64,000 nt of DNA from contig PTFA01000035.1 in NCBI GenBank assembly GCA_003342895.1, positions 2,617,197 to 2,681,196 of the forward strand. The letters are read 5' to 3'. The notes beneath the pieces were generated by a model that saw nothing but the letters and a program-made list of their open reading frames with translations, made no database searches and was not told the DNA's origin. Numbering within the stretch: position 1 is the stretch's first letter; each line of letters starts with the position of its first letter. Below, piece after piece: positions 1-12,620 of this stretch. Position numbers and translations under genes: made by a program. This DNA comes from Casuarius casuarius. Taxonomy: Eukaryota; Chordata; Aves; Casuariiformes; Casuariidae.

Positions 1-213
1 CATCACAGAATTGCAGAATCACTGAGATCGGAAAGGACCTCTGGAGATCCTCTAGTCCAACTTCCCTGCTCTAGCAGGGTCACCTAGAGCAGGTTGCCTA
101 GCACCACATCCAGTCGGGCTGTGAATATCTCCACGAATGGAGAGTCTACAACCTCTCTGGGCAACAGTTCCAGTGCTCAATCACCCTCACAGTGAAGAAG
201 TTTCCCATGTTTA
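1..213 (-). mobile_element. CR1 LINE 3' fragment, part 1 (split by LTR)
   Basis: Read on the minus strand this is the familiar 3' end of an avian CR1 retrotransposon: the plus strand starts with a run resembling the CR1 terminal 'tcacagaat' repeats, followed by the 'ggaaaggacctctggagatc' and 'agtccaacttccctgctct' blocks. The same element resumes at 949 after an inserted LTR, so 1-213 and 949-1508 are one copy. It may extend beyond the left edge by a few bases. No intact ORF remains. Confidence 0.9.
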
Positions 214-948
214 TGTTAAAGAATAGCGAACTGAAACTGTCTAGAGGTAGCCGCTTAGCACAACTTATATAAAACTGGCTTAGCATGAGTAGCTAAATTT
301 GCTGAAGCCTTAGGCCACGCTTAGATAAAATAATGAACTTTTACTTAGTCCAGTAAGAAAAGGGCCTCAGAGCTGGTTCAAGCTGGGAAGATAAGGAAGT
401 TACGAGCAGTCTGCATTCCTGCGTCTCACACTCCGAAAGGGAGGGTGTCAAGGCTCTGAAATAAGACCAGTGCAGGGCATTAGGACCTCGAGGGACAAAG
501 CCTCAGCTCACTGCTGGGGCAGTGTTAATTGTTATGATTTGGACTCACCTCCTCCTTCTCAGGACCTTGAGAGACAACAGTAAGACCCAACAAGAAACGA
601 AGGTACAACCGTCAGCAGAAACCGCAACAGTAAGATAAGGGAGAAAAACAGCCTGCCTAGGAACAACGATGAGACCCAATAAGGAGCAGGAAACCCCAGA
701 CCTAAAAATTACTATTGGTCTGAACTACCGCGTGAGGGGTGGGAAACTTAATTTGAAAAAGCTATAATTGCCCAGGGATTTCTTTGTTTGGGGTCCCTCT
801 TCAGAGGCACCCAGCTCGAGCTGTAATTACTGCACGCGCATCATTAAAATGTAATTATTTAATTTGCTTTGATTTGGTTCTGAACTTTTCTGTGGGAACC
901 TAGGGTCGGGCCCTGTTATGGTGGCCAACAAGCCTAATTTCCATAACA
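214..948. mobile_element. Solo LTR of an endogenous retrovirus inserted in CR1
   Basis: A 735-bp block interrupts the CR1 copy exactly where its sequence should be continuous. It begins TGTTA and ends TAACA, the inverted TG...CA termini of retroviral LTRs. TTTA occurs directly on both sides (210-213 and 949-952), as expected of a 4-bp target-site duplication; an imperfect 5-bp reading (GTTTA/ATTTA) is also possible. No internal gag, pol or env sequence is seen, so this is a solo LTR left by recombination. A TATA-like 'ctataatt' lies near 762. The family was not identified; a 4-bp duplication would fit a gammaretrovirus-like (ERV1) group. Confidence 0.75.
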
Positions 949-1508
949 TTTAAGTGGCATTTCATGTATTTCAATTTGTGCCCATTGCTTCTTGTGCTGT
1001 CACAGGATATCACTCAGAAGATTCTGGCTATATCTGCTCTACTCCACCCCATCAGTAACTTACATACATTGCTAAGATCCTCCTGAGCCTTCTGCAGGCT
1101 AAACAGTCCTAGTTCTGAGAGCCTCTCCTTGTATACCAGATGCTCCCATCCCTTAACATTTTTGTGACCCTTTGTGGGACCTCCCACAGTTTCTCCAGGT
1201 CTCTCTCGTAATGGGGAGCCCAGACCTGGACAGAAAACTTCAAATGTGGCCTCACCACTGCTGAGCAGATGGGAACAACAACATCCCTTGACTGGCTGGC
1301 AATGCTTCGCCTAATGTAGCCCAGGAAACCACTGGCCTTCTTCGCCTAAAAGACACATGGCTGGCTCATCAACAACTTCAAGTTCACCAGGACCCCAGGT
1401 CTTTCTTTTTAAAAGCCGCTTTCCACCACAGTGCGAGTGTGTACTAGTGCAGGCCATTACTCCTCCATACCTGAAGGACTCTGCATTCCCTGTTGAGGAA
1501 ACTCATAA
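949..1508 (-). mobile_element. CR1 LINE 3' fragment, part 2
   Basis: Continuation of the CR1 copy beginning at 1. Recognisable blocks on the plus strand are 'tgcccattgcttcttgtgct', 'ctctccttgtatacca' and 'gggagcccagacctggac'. Towards 1450-1500 the diverged 'gtactagtgcaggcc...tactcctcc' corresponds to the CR1 segment found in opposite orientation near 39424. The copy is old and truncated at its 5' end, and it directly abuts the satellite array that follows. Confidence 0.88.
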
Positions 1509-1509
1509 C

Positions 1510-4500
1510 ACTTGAGCCAGATAAGGATAAAGAAGGGAGAAAAAAAGCAAAAAGGCACCGCTGGACAGAGTCTGCAAAGCAGCTGCCACAGCAAGGCAAA
1601 TGCTGCCAAGAGACCTCTCCTGGAAGGACTTTCATCTGTGAGATACAAATGGGGGACTATCTCCCAGCATTGACCTGAAAAATGAGGTAGGGTAGGGTTA
1701 GGATTAGGGATGGGAGAAAGAGAAAGCCTACAGGTCCCGAGGGACTGGGTCTGCAGAGGGGCTGCCCAAAGAGGGCAATCACTGCCAAGAGGCTTCTCCT
1801 GAGAGAACTTTCTCATCTCAGACACAACGGGGGGGTCTCTTTCCCAGCATCGGATCCAAAAATGGGTTAACGGTAGGGTTCGGTTAGGGTTAGGGCTGGG
1901 AGAAAGAGAAAGCATAGAGGTGTAGGCTGTCCAAGGAAGGCATTGGCTGCGAAAAGACCTATCCTGGGAAGGCTTGCTTGTCTCAGACACAAATCGGGGT
2001 GTGTTCGCAAGCATCGGGCCGAAAAACAGAGTAGGGCTAGGGTTAGGGTTAGGGTTAGAGTTGGGAAAAAGACAAAGCCTAGAGGCACCGCTGCACTGAG
2101 TCTGCAGAGCGGCTGCCCAGTGAAGGCGTTTCCTGCCAACAGACCTCTCCTGGGAAGACTTTCTCATCTCAGACACCAATGGGGGGCCTTCTCCCACCAT
2201 CGTCTCCAAAAATCGGCTAGGATCAGGGTTAGGGTTCGGAGAAAGACAAAGTTTAGAGGAAAAACTGGACTGGCTCTGCAGAGGGGCTGCCCAACGAAGG
2301 CGTTACCTGACAACAGACCTCTCCTGGGACTACTTTCTTGTCTCCGACACCAATGGGGGGCCTTCTCCCAGCATCACCTCCAAAAATGGGCTAGGGTTAG
2401 GGTTAGGGTTAGGAGAAAGACAAAGCTTAGATGCACCGCTGCACTGGGTCTGCACAGGGGCTGCCCAACGAAGGCGTTACCTGACAACAGACCTCTCCTG
2501 GGACCACATTCTCATCTCAGACACCAGTGAAGGGACTTCTCCCAGTATCGCCTCCAAAAATGGGCTAGGGTTAGGGTTAGGGTAGGGTGAAAGAAAAAGC
2601 CTAGAGGCACCGCTGCACTGGCTCTGAAAAGGGCCTTCCCAACAAAGGCATTTACTACCAACAGACCTCTCCTGTGACCACTTTCTAGTCTCAGACACCA
2701 GTGAGGTGCCTTCTCCCAGCATCGCCACCAAAAATGGGCTAGGGCTAGGGTTAGGGGAAAGACAAACCCTGGAGGCACCGCTGCACTGCGTCTGCAGAGG
2801 GGCTGCCCAACGAAGACGTTTCCTGACAACAGACCTCTCCTGTGACCACTTTCTTGTCTCAGACACCAATGGTGGACCTTCTCCCAGCATGCACCTCAAA
2901 AATGGGCTAGGGTTAGGGTTAGGGTTGCTAAAAACACAAAGCTTAGAGGTACCGCTGCACTGAGTCTGCAGAGGGGCTGCCCAAGGATGGTATTCCCTGC
3001 CAACAGGCCTCTCCTTTGAAGACTTTCTCATCTCAGACACCAGTGGGGGGCCTTCTCCCAGCATGCACCTCAAAAATGGGCTAGGGTTAGTGTAGGGTTA
3101 GGGTTAGTAGAAAGACAAAGCCTAGAGGCACCGCTGCACTGGCTCTGCAGAGGGGCTGTCCAATGAAGACGTTTCCTGACAACAGACCTCTGCTGGGACC
3201 ACTTTCTCATCTCAGGCACCAATGGGGGGCCTTCTCCCACCATCGCCTCCAAAAACACGACAGGGTTAGGGTTAGGGTTAGGGTTACCGTTAGGAGAAAG
3301 ACAAACGCTGGAGGCACTGCTGCACTGCGTCTGCAGAGGGGCTGCCCAACGAAGATGTTTCCTGACAACAGACCTCTCCTGTGACCACTTTCTCGTCTCA
3401 GACACCAATGGGGGCCTTCTCCCAGCATGCACCTCAAAAAATGGGCTAGGGTTAGGATTAGGGTTCCTAAAAAACACAAAGCTTAGAGGCACCGCTGCAC
3501 TGAGTCTGCAGAGCGGCTGCCCAGGATGGTGTTCCCTGCCAACAGACCTCTCCTGGGAAGACTTTCTCATCTCAGACACCAATGGGGGGCCTTCTCCCAG
3601 CATCACCTCTAAAAATCGGCTAGGGTTAGGGTTAGGAAAAGGACAAAGCCTAGAAGCCCTGCTGGACTGGCTCTGCAGAACAGCTGCCCAACAAAGATGT
3701 TTTCTGACAACAGACCTCTCCTGCGACCACTTTCTCGTCTCAGACACCAATGGGGGGACATCTCCCAGCACGCACCTCAAAAATGGGATTGGGTTAGGGT
3801 TAGGGTTACCGTTAGGAGAAAGACAAAGCCTGGAGGCACCGCTGCACTGGCTCTGCAGAGGGGCTGCCCAACGAAGACGTTTCCTGACAACAGACCTCTC
3901 CTGTGACCACTTTCTCATCTCAGACACCAAGGGGGGGCCTTCTCCCACCATTGCTGCCAAAAACATGACAGGGTTAGGGTTAGGGTTAAGCTTAGGGTTA
4001 GGGTTAGGGTTTGTAAAAAGACAAAGCTTAGAGGCACCACTGGACTGGGTCTGCAGAGCGGCTGCCCAACAAAGGTGTTTCCTGACCACAGACCTCTCCT
4101 GCAACCACTTTCTCATCTCAGACACCAATGGGGTCCTGCTCCCAGCATCGCTGCCTAAAATCGGCTAGGGTTAGGGGTAAGGTTAGGGTTAAGGTTGGGA
4201 AAAAGAGAAAGCCTAGAGGCACCGCTGCACTGGGTCTGCAGAGGGGCTGCCCAACGAAGATGTTTCCTGACAACAGACCTCTCCTGCGACCACTTTCTCG
4301 TCTCAGATACCAATGGGGGGCCTTCTCCCAGCACCGCCTCCAAAAACGCGGCAGGGTTAGAGTTAGGGTTAGGGTTAGGGAAGGGAGAAAGCCAAGCCTA
4401 GAGGCACTGCTGCACTGGGTCTGCAGAGGGGCTGCCCAAGAATGGTGTTCCCTGCCAACAGACCTCTACTACAATCACCTTCCCATCTCAGACACCAATG

Positions 4501-5215
4501 GGGGGACTTCTCCCAGCATGCACCTCAAAATAGCTAGGGTTAGGTTTAGAGTTAAGTTAGGGTTAGGGAGAAAGAGAAAGCCTAGAGGCACCACCACACT
4601 GGGTCTGCAGAGGGGCAGCCAAACGAACGGGTTTTCTGACAACAGACCTCTCCTGGGAAGACTTTCTCGTCTCAGACACCAATGGGGGGCCTTCTCCCAG
4701 CATCACCTCCAAAAATGCGTTAGGGTTAGGGTTAGGGTTGGTAGAAAGACAAAGCCTAGAGGCACCGCTGCACTGGGTCTGCAGAGGGGCTGCCCAATGA
4801 AGGCGTTTCCTGACAACAGACCTCTCCTGGGAAGACGTTCTCATCTCAGACACCAGTGGGGTCCTGCTCCCAGCATCACCGCCTAAAATCGGCTAGGGTT
4901 AGGATTAGGGTTAGGGTTAGGATTAGGGTTAGGGCTAGGAGAAAGAGAAAACCTAGAGGCACTGCTGCACTGGCTCTGCAGAGGGGCTGCCCAGCAAAGG
5001 CATTTCTGGCCAATAGACCTCTCCTGGGAGGACTTCCTTCTCTCAGACACCACTGGGGGTCCTTCTCCCAGCATCAGCTCCAAAAATGGTTTAGGTGTAG
5101 GGGTAGGGTTGGGAGAAAGAGAAAGCCTGGAGGCGTTGCTGGACCTGGTCTGGAATAGGGCAGCCCTCCGTCGTCCTGTGCCACCAAGAAACCGCTGCTT
5201 TGAGTCCTTTGTCAT
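1510..5215 (+). repeat. Tandem satellite, ~179-bp unit with TTAGGG-like cores
   Basis: About 20 head-to-tail units. Each has, in order: 'gagaaagacaaagcctagag', 'caccgctgcactgg', 'tctgcagaggggctgccca', 'acagacctctcctg', 'tctcagacaccaatgggggg', 'ccttctcccagcat' and a short tract of (TTAGGG)n. Hexamer tracts begin near 1680, 1859, 2021, 2209, 2386, 2557, 2730, 2906, 3075, 3250, 3436, 3611, 3778, 3959, 4154, 4342, 4527, 4709, 4884 and 5081, a mean spacing of 179 bp (about 160-197). Hexamers are mostly 2-5 per unit, degenerate, and always TTAGGG on the plus strand. Long open frames on both strands come from this periodicity and are not genes. Confidence 0.93.
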
Positions 5216-5985
5216 CTGGGCTAGATATATCCCAGTCTATTCACGTTCCCCTGAATGACTGACATCACAACGATATGGCTTATCAACCACTCCTTCCAGT
5301 TTTCAGCTGAAGGTCAAAGCTAAAGCTCCCAGCCACCATAGACTGTCCTGGAGGACAGCATGTGCCAGGCCAAATGGGCACAAGTATTTGTTAATACATA
5401 AAGGGATTACTTACAATGAACTGCCAATTTACAGAAGAAAATAACTTTAAAATCAGTCCTGATTTGTACAGGAAAAGGCTCTTCCTGGGATGCGACAGGC
5501 ATTCTATCATGAGAAGTCAGGCCCTTTTTAAACACATCTTAAACAACAAGCAACACATAGAGGTGATAGAAACATCTAGCTAATTTAAGCATGAGCAAAA
5601 AGTTCAAGTAATTCATGAGTAACAAGGAAGTAACTGATACACTGCCTCTTCTCACCATATGCAGTATTAACACAACGATGTTACCAGTGAGTGACCTAGG
5701 TTCAAACATACACTATGGTGTAAATGCCTATCATTACTCCTAAAGATAGAACTTTGTGAAGTAGTCAGAATCTGTCCACTCCTTACGAAATATGTACTAC
5801 ATAAGCAAAAATCCAAGTATGTTTAGACGTCATGAACCGTAAACAGCAAGGTACACGCTTCCATCATAGGCAGAAGACATATTGTCTGAAAGGGGCATGA
5901 TAGAGGGTTTTTGATTTACCTATAGTCATTTCCCAAGCCAAAAGAGAGTTTTCCATAGATTCACAACAGGGTGCAGTGTCCCAAC
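5216..5985. other. Non-coding stretch, no feature seen
   Basis: Unique-looking AT-rich DNA after the satellite. I see no gene, repeat family or strong motif here. Confidence 0.5.
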
Positions 5986-5989
5986 ACAG

Positions 5990-6300
5990 TGACAACACAA
6001 TAATAACTATAATAATAACTAATAATAATAATAACTGAGCACCCACAATAATAGGCTAAGTTCCAGAGCTCAGTAGTGCTGAAGACTCAAAGGACCTTGC
6101 AGTGCTATACATATCTTATTGAAGTTAGTCTAACAACGTCCCTCTGAGGTAAGCAGATTTTGATATCCCCCTTGAAATAGAAAAGAAAACATATACAGAG
6201 AGATGCAATGATTGGTTCAAGCTCACACTGTATTTAGCAAAATTGGAAATAGAAGCCAGGCTTCTCCCAGTCCTATGTCTCTTTCATAGAGCTACCCTCG
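5990..6300 (-). repeat. MIR-like ancient SINE relic
   Basis: The order of diverged blocks resembles the reverse complement of the MIR family: an 'aataataataactgagca' start, 'cctctgaggtaagcag', 'gatatcccc', 'acagagagatgca', 'ttggttcaagctcacactg' and 'agaagccaggcttctcc'. Divergence is high, as expected of an amniote-age SINE. The (AAT)n-rich start at 5998-6035 may be a simple repeat grown from the element tail. Assignment is by eye. Confidence 0.5.
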
Positions 6301-9300
6301 GCTTTCACAGAACAAAGCAAGTTAAAGAGGGAACATATGCACATATTGCTGTAATAGAGAAAAGTAGCTGGGTTTTCACACCATGAAATCAGAGAGATCT
6401 CATCTGCTTAAAGTATAAGGCAACATAAGAAGGGAAACCTCAAACTGCTCTGTATTCATCATCCTCAACAATCAAATAGTCAAAGGAAAATCCGCTGATG
6501 AAGCATAAAATAAGTATTCACAGTCATATCGCAGATACAATTAATAATATTAATAGGTCTTCCACAACTATAAATACATCAGAATGCCAGATGCTTTTTT
6601 TCCCTTTTTCACAAAATCAAGAAATCTAGAAAAAAAAACAAGTTTAGAGACATATCCCCAAAATAACAGCAGATGTTTCAATTATATAGATAGCTCCTAT
6701 GGATATAGGCACAGCTGCATATTGCATAGCATTACAGAATTAAATCTGTTACCTGCACACATTCTAAATGCACGGCCAGCATTAATGACACTGATCATCT
6801 ATGAAGGATTAAGGATTAGTTATCATTTCAACATAGTGAAAGAAGATCTATATTTCTCTTTTAGACACGTAATTCACAGGAGAATCATGCTTGCCAACGC
6901 TCTGAAAAAATAATCTTCCAGAATTCTTGCAAACCCACTGTGTTATGATTTCATCTCATGAAATACAACACCTTTACATTAAACCTCATAAAACTAAATC
7001 CTGCTGGATCTCTTCCAGGCCCAGAGAATAAACAGCTATATCAGTAATGCCTAGAACAGTAAAATCTGGCCCACTGTCATACGGCATGTTCCCATTTAGA
7101 GGGGAGAAAGTCTACAAACAGCTAATTCACTTTGCTATTACAAAATCCTCACATATAATGAATTTCTCACATAATTGGTCTAAGAAATACTTCAAGGGGA
7201 AAAAGAATGCTTTGAACACCATAATACATATTTATTTCTACTAGTTTTTTTTTTTAATCTATTCCCTGCCTTGCCCTTAATGAAATATATGCTGCAGACC
7301 TGTTCTGTTTTTTAGCATGCAGAAATGAGTTTAATTGTAGCTGGAATTCTGATAGATAGCAAAGGAGGGAAATCTGTTGTCAAAACAGTTCAAAAGCACG
7401 GATGATTATATCCCATGAGATTAGTTTTTAAAAGCCCAATTATTTTTCCTTTGCAATCTGAAGAGCGAAATAGATTACTTCCCATCTTTCCAGTTCGACC
7501 CAGAGCATAAGTAAGGAGGATGTTGTAATATAGGTACAATTACACTGGGCAATGCAAATTAACACAAAAGACATTCGCAGGAATTTCAGGACAATTATCA
7601 GACAAATGTTCTCCATTATATAGTGTACAGCCAAAGAAAAAAACAAAATTTTATTTGAATTACACTCCTCCCCATTCTCCACGTAGAACTATGCTCTAAT
7701 CCCCAAATCTGGGCAGACTGTGGCATGTCTTAGCGTGGGAATTGCAATTATAGATCCAGATATGCACATATCACACATTCCTGAAGTCTTCCAGATCAGT
7801 CAGTGGGCTAATTACATCTCAGACTAACCGCAATAAGATAATCTTCAATGCCGAGGCACACTGTTCAAGCACACAAGCCAAGGCTAACATTAAGATACCA
7901 CGCCTCATCGAGGGCTGAATTCTCTCAAGATTCCTTTTCTTGGTTTTTCCATTTTGATCGGAGCACTCTGGCTTTTAGTAGCCAAGACTGGAAGATGATA
8001 TTTCTATAGTAAAATAGAAAAAAATGCAAAATATCTCAAGTCTTACTCACCATGTTCAGGAGGCTGGGAGAGGTTAACAGTGCTGTAAAATGCACGTTGC
8101 CGGTGACACAAAGCAGAGGGAGGAAGCCTGAAGAGCGCGCAGGGAGGCCGCAGAGGCAGAGAGCTGAGACGCTCAGAGGGTCAGAGCCATCAAAGAAGGG
8201 ACAAAGGTTTCCTGGGAACTGTCAGTAGGTCCTTTTTGAGCTAGGTGGAAGAGAAACATCCCTATTAAGATGGTCAATTAGATGATATAATGGCAGGGTG
8301 AGGTCGCTGACCCCATCACTGGAAATAATTAGAATGAGACGTGCACTTGGAACGCGGTGCCAGGGAGCCCGTCTCTGTTCCTCCCATGAAAGGCCACGGG
8401 AGCTGCCTCCCGAGGGCCACACCAGGGTTACTTTCCAGGCCAAGTGCGTAGCCAGCGAGTCTGCAGGTGAAGCCATAGGGCAGGCAATTGTGCTGCGGGC
8501 AGCATTTTAGCTGCCCAGAGGCCTCTCCTTATCCCTGCCAGAAGATGAAATTGCCACTGATTTCCAGCAGACGAGGGCTTCTGATCTCTGCACCAGGTGG
8601 AACCGGCAAAGACACATGAGGGAATCTGGGCAGCACCTAAGCCTTTTCTTCCACTGTCACATCATAGCATTGAAAACACAGAAAGATGTCAAAATTAGAC
8701 TCGAGAATTTCCACCAAACTTTTTCCTCTTCTGTCAAAATCCTGTCTTCCTCACCTTTAGGTAGGAAAACTGCACCAATGCTGCTTCTGTGGACCTTAAA
8801 AATAGAAAGCCTAATGGCATTGTGTGTTAATCAGTGGACTTAGAAGCCTGCAAGGCTTTTCCAGCTTCCATGATTCTGAAAATGCATTGTTAGAGGACAA
8901 GTCTTGCTGTTAGATGAGTACCTGCAGCTCCCAGCCTCCACAGAGAATTCAAGGCATATATATGAGCACAGGATTTAGCTCAGTTGCGTGACTTTGTGTT
9001 AAATCCGAGCCAGAAGCTTTTTAAAAATCTAAGCCTGCAAATTGGATGGTGCCTATAAAGGGCTGTGCATGACATTTTCACCACCCAGGAGAAGACTTTA
9101 AGGACATTATGTGCCTGGCCTTTCCCTGTGGTGGGGAAAGCCGAAGCCCTAGCAAGGCTCTCCCTGAATTTGTGGCCATCTCAGCCCTTGAGTGGTTTTC
9201 TGACAAAAGCCAAAGCTCTCCAAGGACCATATATATACAGTCTCAATGTGTAGATAAGATCCAGGCTGCAATAAGGAAACGGCAGGTTTTTGCATACTCA

Positions 9301-12300
9301 ACAATTTGGGCAGAGATGCTCTAACTCCCAAACTGGCTAATGATCCAGCTCCAGAATTAGCCACTCAAACTATACAACCTGAATGACTGTGCAATACAGC
9401 AACAAATGAAATTCAAATGTCAATAAAGGCATATTGCCCCAAGGGAAAGGAAAAAAGAACGGAACACAGGTGACAGAATATTGTGTTAAAAAGACCTTTG
9501 ATCTGACCTAACATCATTGTTCCTACCATTTTATTCTAATATTTGAAGCATCATTTTCAACACAACTTGTACCAAGCCAAATTAAGATAATGTGACTTTG
9601 TTTCAGCTTTGTTCATCTTTTTTCCACTGTGAACACTTTCAGGCTCCAAATGCATAACCTTACACTTTATTAAGCAGTAAAAGACACGTGCGTAAACCAA
9701 GGTACCTGTATTTCCAATCTGTTTATATAACTACTGTAAACAATGTAATTGTAATGTTTTACTAACAGATATAAATACTAATGCTAACCTGATTCTAATA
9801 GACTCCCTGCTGCAATGTTACTCACAGCAGCTACCCAAACCTTGTTTGCCCTGAAGTCTTACAGGAAAAAATATTACACAAGCAAACTGGAGAATTACAT
9901 TCTCACCTTTTTTTTTCCAAACATGAATCTAAGTTTTTCCTAGTGGGAGTCAATCAAGCCAGCTATGCATTGGTTGGGAACATGTGTTGCAAGACACTCA
10001 CTTCCCCCCAAAACTAGTGCAGTTTCAGCCAGACCAGAAGACCAAGCATTGACTTGGAAGCCAAGGTCAGATCCTTTGGCTAGATTTAATTCACTGTCAA
10101 GTTTCAGCCTGTAGCATTTTTGTATCATGTATAAACTGTACATGAATATTTGAATAAAGGTCTGCAATAAAACTGACAAGCAAGCTTTCTGTCTAGCAAA
10201 GTGCTGCTTTAGCATATTATAGTCTCTCAAGAAGGAAGTTAAGATAATGAGACAGGAGAAAAGCACAACTTTTTTTTTTTTAAATGATAAGCACTTAGGA
10301 AATACATGGGTCATCAAAGGAAACTTCTGTAAGATCAGCATGGCACCTGTAAACGATCATTTATCTCATTCCCAGAGATATCTATCCAAGTGGGTGCCGA
10401 GACACATGCTCAGGCTGGCTGGCCATGTCAGAAAGGTTAAAGCACAACAGAGGAAAATGTATTCATACCACATCAGTACAGTCCAAGGCTTAAGCTGCTC
10501 CAGCTCATCAAGAAAAATTTGATTTGGGGAAACCAGCTCTTGCCATTCTCTCCTCTGGTCTCTAAAACCTGACTGTGTGCAGCAAAAGCGTTTGTGAACA
10601 ATTACAAAACCGTAGACGGCAGGCACCAGAGCTGATGTCCAGACCTTCACAGACAGACTTACAATAGTCTGCTCAGGCAGTCTTTCATGAGCTTTAGTGA
10701 TAGGAAGCATTTTTTGTTTTGGTTTGGTTTTTCCTCCTCCCTCCCTCTCCTTTTTCCTCATAGCTACTTCCCACATCCCTTGCTGCAATATACTTGCCAT
10801 TTGTGAACCACCCCACCACCTCCCAGGGGAATTCAAACTTGGGTAGAAGTGTCCCTTCGGCCAGGAGCAGGATTTCTGCTTCTGCAAAGCTGTGACAAGT
10901 GGGATGCGACAGCTGTGTCCTTTTCTACAGGAAGAAAAGTTGGGAATGTGCAAGGCAAGAAACTGCACACTTCCTCAGAGTGTTGTTAACCTGACTTTCC
11001 CACACCCCGTTCCCAGCAACAGTCTCAGCCACCACAGTTTATGTTTTAGCTCAGAAACAATCTAGACGGAGTCGTCATGGCTAGTAAAGGGCTGAGCCCA
11101 AAACCTCTGACCCAGTCGGCCTGTAGGTGCCACCAAAATATAAATGTTAACTACTGGACTAAGCCCTATTAATAAAGACTGAACCTTGATTGAACCAAGC
11201 CTCATGTTGGAAAAATATTGTGAGAAAAGCTACATTTGGGCACAGAGAGGATGAGATGTAAGTTAGTCACACAGACAACAGAGCTGAGAATATCAAAAAG
11301 AATCTCAATGGAAACAATATAATAGATAAAGGTAATAAAGACAACTGAAGTAATAAATAAATATACCAGGTAGTTCTAAAACTTACTGTGAATGCATATG
11401 TAGGTACTGAGAAAGAAAAAATACACATAATGAAGAAGAGTGTGTTTAAAATGTATTTCAGACTAGGGTTTCTTTATACAGAAAAGCAAAAATGAAAAGG
11501 CTTGTAAAGACTAAAGTTCAGGAAGGTAAAATTGTAAATTTCTAGTTTGAAAGTGGGAAAACAGAAGAGGGAAGAAGAAATGTGTTGATGCTTTTTGCAA
11601 TGAGTTCTGAACTTCCCAAAAACTTCTGATGTAATACCATTGTAAGCCATTTCACTCAAGCTGGTTCTTTGTCAGCTTTTTCAGAAATGGCCTCAAACAT
11701 CTGGATTTTTTTAATATTTGGAAATACTAGCTTTATAGTGTGCAAATATATTTTAGTTACTGATATATGTGCCTACTAGTTAGATTATTTGAATCACTTG
11801 GTAATTTAACTCCAATCCAATATTGAGACTAATTTGTTGATTTGATCATGATGTCAGATTGATTTGATTGTTTCACTGCTTTATTTTAAATCAGGTTTAA
11901 TAATATTTTAAATAACATAGCTTCAGGCAATGGATTTTCTTGATTTTATTTTTTAAAAGTTTTATTACAAATTATTTTTTAAAATAATTTCTCTCAACAA
12001 GTAACACGTGTCCAAACCTTGAGGCCATTAGACCATTTGCAGTCTAACTGCAAAACTGGCAATTTCCCTAAAAGTAGCAATTGATTCCGAAAATGAGTTT
12101 CTATATATGCCTCTCCTTCAAACATTCTTTTACAGTTGTTTTCTGTGTTAGACACTATAGAAGCAGAGAGTGTTTTTTCCATGAATCTGCAGAACCGCAT
12201 GATGTTCCAGCATGTGGACCCACACTAAAGCTCACCATATATCCATGGAGCAGGCAGAGCCACCCAGCAGAGATTAGCTGGGCAGTGCCTGCTGTCTGGG

Positions 12301-12515
12301 ACATGCCACTAAGCTTTAACCTGGTTATGTTAAGATTTGATATGAGGAGGAGGAAAAAAAATAAAATAAATCAACCATTATCACACTTTCTTCAGACTGA
12401 CCTATTTCAAACCACAAACAAGGAGGGCCAGGCACAGAGCAAAGCAGTAGAGGACTAGCAGTAAAACAGGAGCACCATGATCTAGCTGCTAGGAAACACT
12501 GAACACAAGGGGAAG
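6301..12515. other. Gene-free intergenic stretch
   Basis: AT-rich DNA with many stops in all frames and only short, uncharacterised open frames that show no recognisable protein family. Short homopolymers (for example poly-T near 7247 and 10270) are the only evident repeats. I see nothing that supports a gene. Confidence 0.5.
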
Positions 12516-12620
12516 TGAACTCCTCTCTCCCTGAGGCACAGGTGCCTTGCTCAGGACCACAGCAAGGCTTGCCAGAGACCAGGATCCCGAACCCCAAGCC
12601 CTCTCCTCTGCACAGATGCC
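12515..12620 (-). repeat. Possible MIR-like SINE core
   Basis: Contains 'ccctgaggcacaggtgcctt', 'gctcaggaccacagcaagg' and 'accaggatcccgaacccc' in the order and spacing of a reverse-complement MIR (gaggcacag, ttgcccaaggtcacacag, ccgggattcgaaccc). It is short and very diverged, so the call is tentative. Confidence 0.35.

Noticed and set aside
1457..5215. Many long open frames on both strands, up to 352 residues
   Set aside because: They lie wholly in the tandem satellite, repeat with its ~179-bp period and include translated telomere hexamers; no start, splice or family support.
10366..10968. 200-residue minus-strand open frame
   Set aside because: No family resemblance and interrupted by a low-complexity Lys/Glu/Gly stretch; treated as chance.
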